This document shows, piece by piece, positions 26,134-35,236 of a stretch of 64,000 nt of DNA. Location of the stretch: NCBI RefSeq assembly GCF_026015625.1, contig NZ_JAPDVG010000001.1, forward strand, positions 1,922,001 through 1,986,000. The letters are read 5' to 3'. A program made the translations under genes and the position numbers. Numbering within the stretch: the stretch's first letter is position 1; each line of letters opens with the position of its first letter. The stretch is from Segatella copri. GTDB taxonomy: Bacteria > Bacteroidota > Bacteroidia > Bacteroidales > Bacteroidaceae. The notes beneath the pieces are model-generated. The model searched no databases. It had not been told where the DNA came from and was given only the letters and a program-made list of their open reading frames with translations.

Positions 26134-28830
26134 TTAGAATTGAACACTTAAACCCAATGAGAAGGTTCTGTAAACAGGATAAGTCCGCTTATCATCAATA
26201 CCCATCGTACTATTCACCACGTAGCTGTTAATCATCGGAGTCAAGCCGCTGTAACTGCTGATGGTGGCAAGATTGTTGACACTCGCCGAAACTCTGAGCG
26301 ACTGCACCACGCCCTTTCGGATAGGGATATCATAGCCCAGCGTGAGATTCTCTAAGTTGAGATAATCGCCCTTCTCCAGCCAATAATCAGAAACATTCTG
26401 GTCAACGATATTCTTCTCAGGAGCTCCCTTCAGCACATTATAATCCGGGAAACTCGACATATTGGTGTAGGCTAAGCCCGTACCATTGAATATCTTATGT
26501 CCGAAGGCTCCGTTCATCTGCAATGAAAGATACCAGTCGCGATAACGGAAACTGATATTGGAACCCAACGTTACCTTAGGAGTAGCCTGACCGGCAATAT
26601 ATCTGTCACCGCCATCACTCAAATCTACGGTTCCGTTCTTGTCCAAATCTTCGATATCATAGCGACAATGCCCATTTCCATCTTCTATAATTCCCTTGCA
26701 ATGAGGAAGATAGAATACACCCAAAGGCTGACCAACTATCTGATAGACCACATTGTTGTAACCACCATGCTGACCGGCACCCGACAAGGCACCCATCGCA
26801 GTAATATCGGCTGCCGACATCTGCATTCCGTCATATTCACCACTCAGCGAGAGGAGTTTGTTCTTCTGCCAGGAGAGATTCATATTGATATTCAGTTCCA
26901 TGTCCTTCTTCTGGATAGGAGTGAAGGAAACGCCGACCTCCAAACCCTGGTTGCTCATAGAACCCAGGTTTGCCAACAGTTTATCATAGGCAAAAGGCGG
27001 AACCGGCACATCATAGGCATAGAGCATGTCGGTGGTCTTGGAATAGTAATATTCTGCCGTCAGAACCAGCCGGTTGTTCCACAATCCCAAATCAGCTCCA
27101 ATATTCCAGGTAGCGCGGGTTTCCCACTTCAGATCAGGATTGTTATTGCTAATCATTCCCATCGTAACCGTAGGAGAACTGTTCACCGAAACAATACCAT
27201 TCTGCCGCACCGTATTCAAAGTGGTATAAGAAGATATTCCGCCAAGATTACCTGAGCGTCCATAGCCCGTACGCAGTTTCAGCATGGTAATTTTCTGGAG
27301 AGAACGGAGCCATTTCTCCTGCTTCATATCCCAGGAAAGAGAGACGGATGGGAAGAAACCCCAGGTATGGTCATTGCCCACCATCGAAGAACCATCGCCA
27401 CGCATGGAAACCGAAAGATTATACTTATTATATAAGGTGTAGTCGACATTGCCCATCACAGAAGCCAGGGTCGGATCTTCGTAATTACTGTCTGTCCCAC
27501 CGAAAGGCCGTGATGCAGCAGCACCTATGTTATGGTAATACATGTCGTTGTTGGTGATTCCCTTCGCAGAAGTCCAGAATCCCGTTCGGATATCCTTCTG
27601 ATATTCAGCACCCACCATTGCCTTCAGATTGTGGATTTCCCACGAATGCTGATAGTTAAACGATACATTGGCAAGCCAGTCCTCGCTCTTGAACTCCCCA
27701 CGATAGAGATTGCCCTGCGCCCAAACCCAGGTAGGACAGAACTGATTGTTCTCGTTGGAAGCATAACTGTATGCTCCGAAGGCAGAAACACTCAGAGAAT
27801 TTGTCATATCATAGTTCAACTTCAGATGAGCATTGAAGTTCATGTTCTTCGTATCATTACGCTCCTTGAGCAAGGCACCGGGAGGATTCACCTGAGATGC
27901 AGCCCCATTCTTCACCCAACTGCCGTTCAGCTTATCATAAGGATAAGTAGGATTCATGGCATCGGCAGAATAGAAAAGCATCTGACTGTCGAAGATATCA
28001 TTGTTCTTGAAAGACGAACCGAACACGCCGAAATCTCCCGTCAGTTTATCGCCAAATGCCTTCTGGGTGACATCAATCTTAGCCACCAGATTACGATAGC
28101 CCTTGCTCCGAATAATCGTGTTATGGTCGATATAGCCAAAAGAAGCGCGGTAGTTGCTCTGCGGAGTGCCACCGCTGAAGGCCAGATAATGGTTCTGAAT
28201 GTTTCCGGTTCGGGTAATCGCCTTGCGGAAATTGGTATCATATCCCTTATTGTTATACTCCAGCCCATACTTCTGTGCAGCAGCTATGTATTCGGCGGCA
28301 TTGAGCATCTCCATACTTTTGTACATCGCCTCTATACCATAGTTTCCCTCGTAAGAAATCTGAAATCCCTTACCCGTACCCTTCTTGGTCTTTACCTGGA
28401 TAACGCCCGAAGCACCACGGGAACCATAGAGTGCCGTTTCGCTGGCATTCTTCAGTACTGTAAAGCTCTCGATATCGGCGGGATAGATTGTAGCAAGCGT
28501 CGCCACATCAGAAGTAACACCATCAATAATCACCAGAGGATCATTGCCGCCCATGATAGAAGTTGTACCGCGAACCCGGACGGAGTTCAACATAGCAATA
28601 CGGTCAAGACCATTGGTAGTGACGTTAACACCTGCCGTCTGTCCGCTCAAGGCATCCAGGGCATTATTGAGCACACCCTTCTTCAGAAGTTCAGGCTCCA
28701 CTACACCCACCGAACCTGATAAGCGCAAGGAGTCTAGGCCCTCGATGTTCACAGACTGAGCACAGAGGGTTTGGGGTGCAAGAATCATCGCACCCATCGC
28801 ATAAAATATGTTTTTTAAGTTCTGTTCCAT
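26134..28830 (-). CDS. susC: SusC/RagA-family TonB-linked outer-membrane transporter
   Basis: The 898-residue transporter has a signal peptide, a plug with the family box VRVRGTTSIMGGNDPLVIIDGV and LKNASETALYGSRGASGVIQVKTKKG, and a full barrel ending LGLSVQF. It lacks the carboxypeptidase-D regulatory-like domain found at the N-terminus of most SusC proteins: only about 30 residues lie between the signal peptide and the plug. It pairs with SusD and probably imports oligosaccharides released outside the cell, which the GH3 enzyme upstream would then cleave. A -7 box (TATATTTG) lies at 28875-28882 on this strand. Confidence 0.93.
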   Translation of the reverse strand: MEQNLKNIFYAMGAMILAPQTLCAQSVNIEGLDSLRLSGSVGVVEPELLKKGVLNNALDALSGQTAGVNVTTNGLDRIAMLNSVRVRGTTSIMGGNDPLVIIDGVTSDVATLATIYPADIESFTVLKNASETALYGSRGASGVIQVKTKKGTGKGFQISYEGNYGIEAMYKSMEMLNAAEYIAAAQKYGLEYNNKGYDTNFRKAITRTGNIQNHYLAFSGGTPQSNYRASFGYIDHNTIIRSKGYRNLVAKIDVTQKAFGDKLTGDFGVFGSSFKNNDIFDSQMLFYSADAMNPTYPYDKLNGSWVKNGAASQVNPPGALLKERNDTKNMNFNAHLKLNYDMTNSLSVSAFGAYSYASNENNQFCPTWVWAQGNLYRGEFKSEDWLANVSFNYQHSWEIHNLKAMVGAEYQKDIRTGFWTSAKGITNNDMYYHNIGAAASRPFGGTDSNYEDPTLASVMGNVDYTLYNKYNLSVSMRGDGSSMVGNDHTWGFFPSVSLSWDMKQEKWLRSLQKITMLKLRTGYGRSGNLGGISSYTTLNTVRQNGIVSVNSSPTVTMGMISNNNPDLKWETRATWNIGADLGLWNNRLVLTAEYYYSKTTDMLYAYDVPVPPFAYDKLLANLGSMSNQGLEVGVSFTPIQKKDMELNINMNLSWQKNKLLSLSGEYDGMQMSAADITAMGALSGAGQHGGYNNVVYQIVGQPLGVFYLPHCKGIIEDGNGHCRYDIEDLDKNGTVDLSDGGDRYIAGQATPKVTLGSNISFRYRDWYLSLQMNGAFGHKIFNGTGLAYTNMSSFPDYNVLKGAPEKNIVDQNVSDYWLEKGDYLNLENLTLGYDIPIRKGVVQSLRVSASVNNLATISSYSGLTPMINSYVVNSTMGIDDKRTYPVYRTFSLGLSVQF

Positions 28831-28874
28831 AACTATTTCATCATTTAGTCAAGGTTCAAATCGATTTTCGATTG

Positions 28875-28882
28875 CAAATATA
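28875..28882 (-). promoter_or_regulatory. -7 box of susC (TATATTTG)
   Basis: Exact TAnnTTTG match, 45 bp before the susC start, downstream of the GH3 terminator. Confidence 0.65.
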
Positions 28883-28955
28883 ATAAAAAAGAGTGATTTA
28901 AAGTCCATTTCCTTGAAAAAACTTCAAAAAAACGCAGGCTTAAGAGTTAAGACAG

Positions 28956-29000
28956 AAGAAAAGCTCGCCAAGACGTTCAAAATCTTAACGAGCTTTCTCT
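28956..29000 (-). terminator. Terminator of the GH3 gene
   Basis: AGAAAGCTCG and CGAGCTTTTCT pair on the minus strand, followed by a T-rich stretch, immediately after the GH3 stop codon. Loop and stem sequences (GCTCGCCAAGAC-TTCAAA) match those of the terminator at 24364-24416. Confidence 0.7.
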
Positions 29001-29013
29001 TTATATTAGCATT

Positions 29014-31680
29014 TTATTTCACTTTCACTTCTATCACATTCTTCGCAGCCTCAGCACTCGAACCACCTACGAAGATCTGATATTTGCCGGGAACCACACG
29101 CATGGTATTGGTCTGGGAATCCCAACCCTCGAAACTCTGGCGAAGCAGACTGATGGTTACCTGCTGCTTTTCGCCCGCTTTCAAAGTAATGCGCTTGAAG
29201 GCTTTCAGGGTCTTGATAGGTCCCTCAGCATCATCCATTCTACGGATGTAAACCTGCGCTACTTCCGTTCCTTCCCTATTACCTTTATTAGATAAAGAGA
29301 AGTTCAAGGAATAAGCCGAAGAATTCTTCACTTTTCGTTCTTCATTCTTCACTTTCTTCAATGCCGGCTTTCCATATTCATAAGATGTATAGCTCAATCC
29401 ATGACCGAATGGGAAGAGAGCTTCGCCCTTGAAATAACGGTAGGTACGATTCTTCATCGTATAATCAAGGAAATCAGGAAGATCGGAAGTACTCTTATAG
29501 AAGGTTACCGGAAGCTTGCCCGATGGATTCACCTCACCGAAGAGAACCTTTGCCACGGCTTCTCCACCCCGTTCGCCCGGATACCAAGCCTGAAGGATAG
29601 ACTCCGCATTCTCTGTTTCAGGAACCATGGCGATGGCACTGCCCGAACAGTTGACGAACACCACTCGCTTGCCAGCCCGATGCAGCATCTCCATCACCTT
29701 GCGTTGAGCCTGAGGCAACTCGATGTCGGTTCTGTCGCCACCCTTGAAACCCGGCTCAGAAACCTTCATCTCCTCACCCTCAAGACTAGGAGAGATTCCA
29801 CCTACGAATACCACCACGTCAGCATCGCCAACCTCAGCCAGAAGCTGAGACTCGGTTGGCGTATAGTTCTTCACAATGTCAAACTGCATCACCGCCATAT
29901 CGGTCTTCTGGAAATAATCCACCTGAATTTTCACCGGCTTTCCAGCCTTTACAGAGATTGGCTTGTTGAGCATCTGTACACGGGCACGTCCCTTCCATAC
30001 ATCCGCCACCGTATCGCCATCAATGATGAGCCGGTAACCATCATCGCACCCCATTTTGATATTCAAGGTTTCATCCTTTTCCGGAGTAAATACGCCCTCG
30101 TATCGGGCAGAGAAATTGGTAAGGTTCACGCCTGGTGCAAAGACGGTATTTCCGCCATTGCTCTGGTTGATAGGCGAAGTCATCATGGCTGTAGCCACCG
30201 GCTCGCCCTTCATCTCAGAATTGTTCCAATAAGTAGCCTTCATACCCTTGCTGCCATCAGTAGAAGTCAGGAGATTGAATTTGCTTTCCGTCACCTCATT
30301 TCCGGTCAACGTGCAGGCAGGAATATACTTGGCATCCTTTACATATTTTCTGATGCCCTGCAGGATGGTTGTGGTAGAAGTAGGATAACCCGAATAGTTG
30401 CCCCACTGCATGATGGAATCGTTGGCATTCGGCCCCATCACGACTATCTTCATTCCTGCTGATTTCATCGGCAGGAGATTGTTCCGGTTCTGAAGAAGCA
30501 CGATTCCCTCTTCTGCCATCTTCTCTGCCAAATCCTTATGCGCCTTGCTGGCGATGACGGAAGATGGAATCTGAGTCCAAGGCACGTTCTCGTCCTGATC
30601 GAAATCACCCAGGCGGAAACGGGCTATCAGCAGGCGCTTCAAGCTCTCGTTCACCTTTTCCTCGCTGATCATTCCCGTCTTCACCGCCTCAGGAAGCGAA
30701 CGGTAAACGCTTCCGCATTCCACGTCGGTTCCGGCACCAATTGCCTGCGCCGTAGCCTCAGCCGGAGTCTTCGCCGTACCATGTCGGCCAGGCACATAAA
30801 AGTCGTTGATGGCTCCGCAATCGGAAGTAATCAATCCCTTGAATCCCCATTCATCACGAAGAATCTGACGTTCATATCGGGCATTGCTGCAGCATGGCGC
30901 TCCGTCAATCCGCTGATAGGCGCACATCACCTCTGCCACATTTCCATCCTGCACCAGCGATTTGAAGGCAGGCAGATAAGTCTCCCACAAATCCCGCTCA
31001 GGCAAATCCTCTACATTGAAACTGTGCCTGTTCCACTCCGGACCGCTATGTACGGCAAAATGCTTGGCACAGGCTAGGAGCTTGACGTATTGGGGAGCCT
31101 GTGAGGAAGGCGTAGCCAGAACTCCCGGAGCCGACATCGGTTTGCCTTCGAAGGTCTGTCCCTGCAATCCATTCACCACGGCAAGTCCCATTCTTGTGGT
31201 CAGATAAGGATCTTCTCCATAAGTTTCCTGTCCACGCCCCCATCGTGGGTCGCGGAAGATATTGATGTTCGGAGTCCAGAAGCTCAGACTCTGGTAGCGC
31301 TTGATGTTGCCGCTCTTCTTCGCCTCCTGCGCCTTGGCTCTTGCCTCATCGCTCACGGCAGTAAACACCTTATATAATAAGGTATCGTCCCACGAAGCCG
31401 CCATGTGCATCGTGATAGGAAAAACGGTAACAAATCCGTTTCTTCCCACTCCATGCAGCGCCTCGTTCCACCATTGAAACTGCGGAATGCCCAATCGGGC
31501 GATAGCCGGAGAAGTATCCATCATCAACTTCGTCTTCTCTTCCAGGGTAAGACGGGAAAGCAAATCGTTGGCTCTAGCCTCAGCAGAAAGGTTGGCATTC
31601 TGATAAGGAAGAAGCTGCTGTGCGCTGGCAGAAAGCGATATCGCCATCAGCATCGCCATAGAAAATAGTTGTTTCTTCAT
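29014..31680 (-). CDS. GH3 beta-xylosidase/beta-glucosidase with PA14 insert
   Basis: The 888-residue enzyme has a signal peptide (ends SASAQ), a GH3 N-terminal barrel with the nucleophile aspartate in GLITSDCGAINDF (near residue 285), a GH3 C-terminal domain starting KMAEEGIVLLQNRNNLLPM, interrupted by a PA14 domain (KATYWNNSEMKG to MAVMQFDIV), and a terminal fibronectin-III-like domain (GTEVAQVYIRRMDD). The SDCGAI form and layout are typical of xylan 1,4-beta-xylosidases that trim oligosaccharides in the periplasm. It sits upstream of susC-susD in the same direction, forming a small polysaccharide utilisation locus. No sensor-regulator of the SusR or HTCS type is adjacent. -7 box TAACTTTG at 31730-31737. 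Confidence 0.9.
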   Translation of the reverse strand: MKKQLFSMAMLMAISLSASAQQLLPYQNANLSAEARANDLLSRLTLEEKTKLMMDTSPAIARLGIPQFQWWNEALHGVGRNGFVTVFPITMHMAASWDDTLLYKVFTAVSDEARAKAQEAKKSGNIKRYQSLSFWTPNINIFRDPRWGRGQETYGEDPYLTTRMGLAVVNGLQGQTFEGKPMSAPGVLATPSSQAPQYVKLLACAKHFAVHSGPEWNRHSFNVEDLPERDLWETYLPAFKSLVQDGNVAEVMCAYQRIDGAPCCSNARYERQILRDEWGFKGLITSDCGAINDFYVPGRHGTAKTPAEATAQAIGAGTDVECGSVYRSLPEAVKTGMISEEKVNESLKRLLIARFRLGDFDQDENVPWTQIPSSVIASKAHKDLAEKMAEEGIVLLQNRNNLLPMKSAGMKIVVMGPNANDSIMQWGNYSGYPTSTTTILQGIRKYVKDAKYIPACTLTGNEVTESKFNLLTSTDGSKGMKATYWNNSEMKGEPVATAMMTSPINQSNGGNTVFAPGVNLTNFSARYEGVFTPEKDETLNIKMGCDDGYRLIIDGDTVADVWKGRARVQMLNKPISVKAGKPVKIQVDYFQKTDMAVMQFDIVKNYTPTESQLLAEVGDADVVVFVGGISPSLEGEEMKVSEPGFKGGDRTDIELPQAQRKVMEMLHRAGKRVVFVNCSGSAIAMVPETENAESILQAWYPGERGGEAVAKVLFGEVNPSGKLPVTFYKSTSDLPDFLDYTMKNRTYRYFKGEALFPFGHGLSYTSYEYGKPALKKVKNEERKVKNSSAYSLNFSLSNKGNREGTEVAQVYIRRMDDAEGPIKTLKAFKRITLKAGEKQQVTISLLRQSFEGWDSQTNTMRVVPGKYQIFVGGSSAEAAKNVIEVKVK

Positions 31681-32004
31681 TGATCTTATATTATTTATTC
31701 GATTTATGCTTTGATTTTCAAGTTGGTGACAAAGTTACACTTTTTTGTTGAGATAACCGCATCATCTGGCAGAAAAGTTTAAAATATTTATCCTTTCGTG
31801 CCAACATTACCACTTTCAGTCCGCTGGCACATAAGTTGCAAAAACAGAGAGTGAAAGCTGAAGCCAAAAGATAAAGGGGTTCGGAAGAACAACGGAGTTT
31901 CGAGGCGAAAGCAAAAAAATAACAAGAATATTAACAAGCAGAAATCCCGACGGAGCCGTAAGGAACCGAGAGGACGAGTAAAATAAAATTTGGAGGTTTT
32001 AATT
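31681..32004. other. Intergenic region and long leader of hsp20
   Basis: The left end carries the GH3 promoter. From about 31800 to 32004 no frame is credible; the sequence is rich in AAG/GAA and contains several short G/C segments (GAAGCC, GGTTCGG, CGGAGTTTCGAGGCG, CGACGGAGCCG, CCGAGAGG) before a strong GGAGG. This would be a long untranslated leader, possibly structured. Confidence 0.4.
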
Positions 32005-32442
32005 ATGTTGTTAGCACGTAGAAATAATGATTCAGATTGGTTGAGTAACTTCTTTGATGATACTTTATTCAATACCGAAGTAATGTCACGTATGAATGCT
32101 ACTGCTCCTGCCATTAACATCAAGGAGACAGATAAGAATTACATCATGGAGGTTGCAGCTCCTGGTTTGAAGAAAGAGTGGGTTCGTGTAAACATCGATA
32201 ACGATGGTAATCTGAACATCGCCATCGAGAACAAGATGGAACACAAGGATGAAGACAAGCACGAGCACTATCTGCGCCGCGAATTCTCTTACAGCAACTA
32301 CCAGCAGTGTTATACGCTGCCTGAGGATGCTGATCGTGAAAAGATTTCAGCAAAGGTAGCTGATGGTATACTCGAGGTCAAGATTCCAAAGCTTACTCCT
32401 AAGGAGGAGGCTAAGACAACAAAGAACATCGAAGTCAAATAA
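32005..32442 (+). CDS. hsp20: Small heat-shock protein Hsp20
   Basis: The 145-residue chaperone has an alpha-crystallin domain (PAINIKETDKNYIMEVAAPGLKKEWVRVNID, then EFSYSNYQQCYTLPEDADREKISAKVADGILEVKIPK) with the A-x-x-x-n-G-v-L motif. It binds unfolding proteins without ATP. I start it at the ATG at 32005 because a perfect GGAGG lies 10 bp upstream; an upstream TTG in frame would include that site in the coding region. A long leader precedes it. Confidence 0.93.
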   Translation: MLLARRNNDSDWLSNFFDDTLFNTEVMSRMNATAPAINIKETDKNYIMEVAAPGLKKEWVRVNIDNDGNLNIAIENKMEHKDEDKHEHYLRREFSYSNYQQCYTLPEDADREKISAKVADGILEVKIPKLTPKEEAKTTKNIEVK

Positions 32443-32463
32443 TCATCTCCCATAAATGATGGA

Positions 32464-32500
32464 GGCAGATTCCAAAGCAATTTGGAACCTGCCTTTTTTT
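32464..32500 (+). terminator. Terminator after hsp20
   Basis: GGCAGATTCCAAA pairs with TTTGGAACCTGCC (one mismatch), 4-nt loop, then seven T. Confidence 0.85.
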
Positions 32501-32680
32501 GTGCCCTTACCTGAAACATCGCATTTTTCATCTACCTTATTATCATGATTTTCATGGAGCAGCCGAAAGTTTTTTACCATAAATCTTTTTTCTTCCATAA
32601 TTAATATGTAATTTTGCAGGCAGAAAAGCAGATATGAAAGCTTCTGCTTATAGAATTCAGAACATTTATATAAGAAACAG

Positions 32681-34666
32681 ATGAAGAAAACAATTCCAGT
32701 AATAGGCATGGCTTGCAGCGTATGCTCTGCCAATGTAGAAAAGAAGCTGCAGTCGCTAGAAGGCATCAACTCCGCCTCGGTTTCCCTGGCGAGCCGAACT
32801 GCCCTGGTAGACTATAACCCCGACATCATTTCTCTGGAAGATATGAAACGGGAAATCAGCAACGCCGGATACGACCTCGTTATCGAAAACGACAGAAGCG
32901 TGGAGGAAATCAACCGCCGTGAGTTCACCCTCCTGCGCCGCCGAACCCTGGCTTCCTGGCTCTTCGCCATCCTGACCATGTGTTTCTCCATGGGCTGGAT
33001 TTCCATGGGTATGGAACAGAATATGATTTCAGATGGCGTTGCCTCGGCTCATCATACCAGTTCCTTCGCCAACCAGATCTGTCTGCTTCTGGCACTCGCC
33101 AACCTGCTCTACTGCGGCAAACAGTTTTATGTTTCCGCCTGGAAGCAGCTCCTGCATCATACGGCAAACATGGATTCGCTCGTAGCACTCAGCACCCTCA
33201 TCGCCTTCCTCTTCAGCACCTTCAACACCTTCTTCGGAGAAATGGTATGGGGAGCGAGAGGCATAGAATGGCACACTTATTTTGATGCTTCCGTGATGAT
33301 TATCACCTTCGTGCTGACCGGCAGATGCCTGGAAGAAAAGGCAAAGGACAGTACGGCGAGCAGCATCCGACAACTGATGGGAATGCAGCCGAAAACCGCC
33401 CGACTGGTGACTTACGAGAAGATAGAAGGCACAAACGACTACAAGATGGAGGAAGTTCCGATTTCCACCATTCAGATAGGCGACATGATAGAGGTAAGAG
33501 CCGGCGAAAAGATTCCGGTAGATGGCGTGGTTACCCAGGCAGAGAGTTTCATGACTCCCGATGCTGCCTATGTAGATGAAGCGATGATTAGCGGCGAACC
33601 GACTCCGGCGATGAAAAAGGCAGGCGACAACGTGCTGGCTGGCACCATTCCGAGTCAGGGAAAGCTCCGCATGAGAGCCAAGCAGATTGGCGAGAACACC
33701 GCCCTGGCACACATCATCCGCATGGTTCAGGAGGCACAGGGCAGTAAGGCACCCGTGCAGCGCATCGTGGATAAGGCGGCTCTGATTTTCGTTCCAGCCG
33801 TGGCAGCCATCGCCCTTATCACCTTTATAATATGGTGGCTGATAGGCGGCAACGCTGCTCTTCCGCAGGCCATTCTTTCAGCCGTAGCCGTATTGGTCAT
33901 CGCCTGTCCTTGCGCCATGGGCTTAGCTACTCCTACCGCCCTGATGGTGGGCATCGGCAAGGCGGCGCAGACGCAGATTCTCATCAAGGACGCGTCGGCA
34001 CTGGAGAATCTCCACAAGATCAACGCCCTCGTCATCGACAAGACCGGCACCCTCACCATTCCTAACCAGAATATCGATTTCACCAAGCAGGAGGATTTGG
34101 ATCTGGAGACGAGAGAGACCCTCAAGCCTCATGCCCAGGAAGCAATGAAGCAGTTGCAGGAAAGGGGAATAGAGGTCTATATGATGAGTGGCGACAAGGA
34201 GGAAGCGGCTCACTACTGGGCAGAGAAAGCCGGCATCAAGCATTACCAGAGCAAGGTGCTGCCTGGCGACAAGCAGGCATTGGTAAAGAAACTTCAGGAC
34301 GAAGGCAAGCAGGTAGCGATGGTGGGCGACGGAATCAACGACACCCAGGCTTTGGCCCTTGCCAACGTGAGCATGGCGATAGGAAAGGGAACGGATGTGG
34401 CGATGGATGTGGCGCAGATTACACTGATGAGCGACGACCTTTTGGCACTTCCGGAAGCCGTAAAACTGAGCAAGAAGACGGTTCACATGATTTGGCAGAA
34501 TCTCTTCTGGGCGTTCATCTACAATATCATCTGCATCCCGTTGGCAGCCGGCGCCCTTCATATCTTCGGCATTGATTTCCAGATAACCCCAATGTGGGCA
34601 AGTGCCCTGATGGCCTTCTCCAGCGTAAGCGTAGTGCTTAATTCGCTGAGACTGAGATTGGCGTAA
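32681..34666 (+). CDS. copA: Copper-type P1B ATPase without a recognisable N-domain
   Basis: The 661-residue protein has one N-terminal metal-binding domain with GMACSVCSANV (cysteines 12 and 15), membrane helices, the A-domain loop DEAMISGEP, the transmembrane metal motif CPC (residues 409-411), the phosphorylation motif DKTGTLT (Asp 453) and the hinge GDGIND (about 549-554). Only about 96 residues separate the phosphorylated aspartate from GDG, against roughly 190-200 in typical CopA, and no HP-motif (SEHP) or GxGxxG nucleotide site is visible. The reading frame is intact. Function would be Cu(I) export if ATP binding is possible. -7 box TAATTTTG at 32609-32616. Confidence 0.85.
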   Translation: MKKTIPVIGMACSVCSANVEKKLQSLEGINSASVSLASRTALVDYNPDIISLEDMKREISNAGYDLVIENDRSVEEINRREFTLLRRRTLASWLFAILTMCFSMGWISMGMEQNMISDGVASAHHTSSFANQICLLLALANLLYCGKQFYVSAWKQLLHHTANMDSLVALSTLIAFLFSTFNTFFGEMVWGARGIEWHTYFDASVMIITFVLTGRCLEEKAKDSTASSIRQLMGMQPKTARLVTYEKIEGTNDYKMEEVPISTIQIGDMIEVRAGEKIPVDGVVTQAESFMTPDAAYVDEAMISGEPTPAMKKAGDNVLAGTIPSQGKLRMRAKQIGENTALAHIIRMVQEAQGSKAPVQRIVDKAALIFVPAVAAIALITFIIWWLIGGNAALPQAILSAVAVLVIACPCAMGLATPTALMVGIGKAAQTQILIKDASALENLHKINALVIDKTGTLTIPNQNIDFTKQEDLDLETRETLKPHAQEAMKQLQERGIEVYMMSGDKEEAAHYWAEKAGIKHYQSKVLPGDKQALVKKLQDEGKQVAMVGDGINDTQALALANVSMAIGKGTDVAMDVAQITLMSDDLLALPEAVKLSKKTVHMIWQNLFWAFIYNIICIPLAAGALHIFGIDFQITPMWASALMAFSSVSVVLNSLRLRLA

Positions 34667-34679
34667 AATGAAAGAAAAT

Positions 34680-34713
34680 GGCAGGTTCCTGATGCGTTAA
34701 TTTGGAACCTGCC
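34680..34713 (+). terminator. Hairpin after copA, probable terminator
   Basis: GGCAGGTTCC pairs with GGAACCTGCC. The following tract is AT-rich but lacks a pure T-run. Stem sequence is nearly the same as the hsp20 terminator. Confidence 0.6.
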
Positions 34714-35078
34714 ATTATTATATTTTCCTCCCTTTCAAGCATACCAAAATACACCTTTTTTACAGAGAAAGAAGGAGAAAAATGCTCTTAGGAGCAAGAA
34801 AAAGTGGTTCCGATGGCACTTTCCACCCCTTCAGAAAGCTAAAATAAGAGGGGTAAAAGGTAGGATGAAAGGGGAAAAACGAGGAATTTCTTGATATATT
34901 TTTGTCAAGATTCTAGTAAAAAAGCAAGAAAACTGGGGTAGAGAGAAGATGAATATGTGCTGTTCCTACAATACAAAACATGGTACAAGCCGAAACTATA
35001 ATATAAGCTAATTTGCTGATTACCATAATATTACAATCATCCATCTCTTCTTCTCGAATAACTATCAGAAGCCTAATC
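34714..35078. other. Non-coding stretch left of the large palindrome
   Basis: No credible gene. A 62-codon minus-strand frame (34913-35101) runs into the palindrome and starts with MTVTENDR, encoded by the repeat itself; it has no other support. Confidence 0.4.
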
Positions 35079-35236
35079 CGGTCATTTTCGGTCACGGTCA
35101 TTTTCGGTCATTTTCGTTTTCGGGGGCGCAAATCTCCCCCTATAGTATTATATAAATATATTTATATATACTATAGACCCAAATGACCGAATCATTTTTG
35201 AAAATGACCGAAAATGACCGTGACCGAAAATGACCG
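35079..35236. repeat. 36-bp perfect inverted repeat of TGACCG iterons with inner palindrome
   Basis: Arms 35079-35114 and 35201-35236 are exact reverse complements, each containing three TGACCG/CGGTCA units spaced by AAAA. One more TGACCG lies inside, near 35184. The 86-bp centre has an AT-only near-palindrome at 35140-35176 (CTATAGTAT...ATACTATAG, one-base asymmetry). The compound symmetrical structure with iterons around an AT-rich core looks like a protein-binding control region or a replication/recombination site. Confidence 0.9.

Noticed and set aside
27532..28719. 395-codon plus-strand frame inside susC
   Set aside because: Antisense to a well-supported SusC gene; the composition (I, H, R rich) is typical of a reverse-frame shadow.
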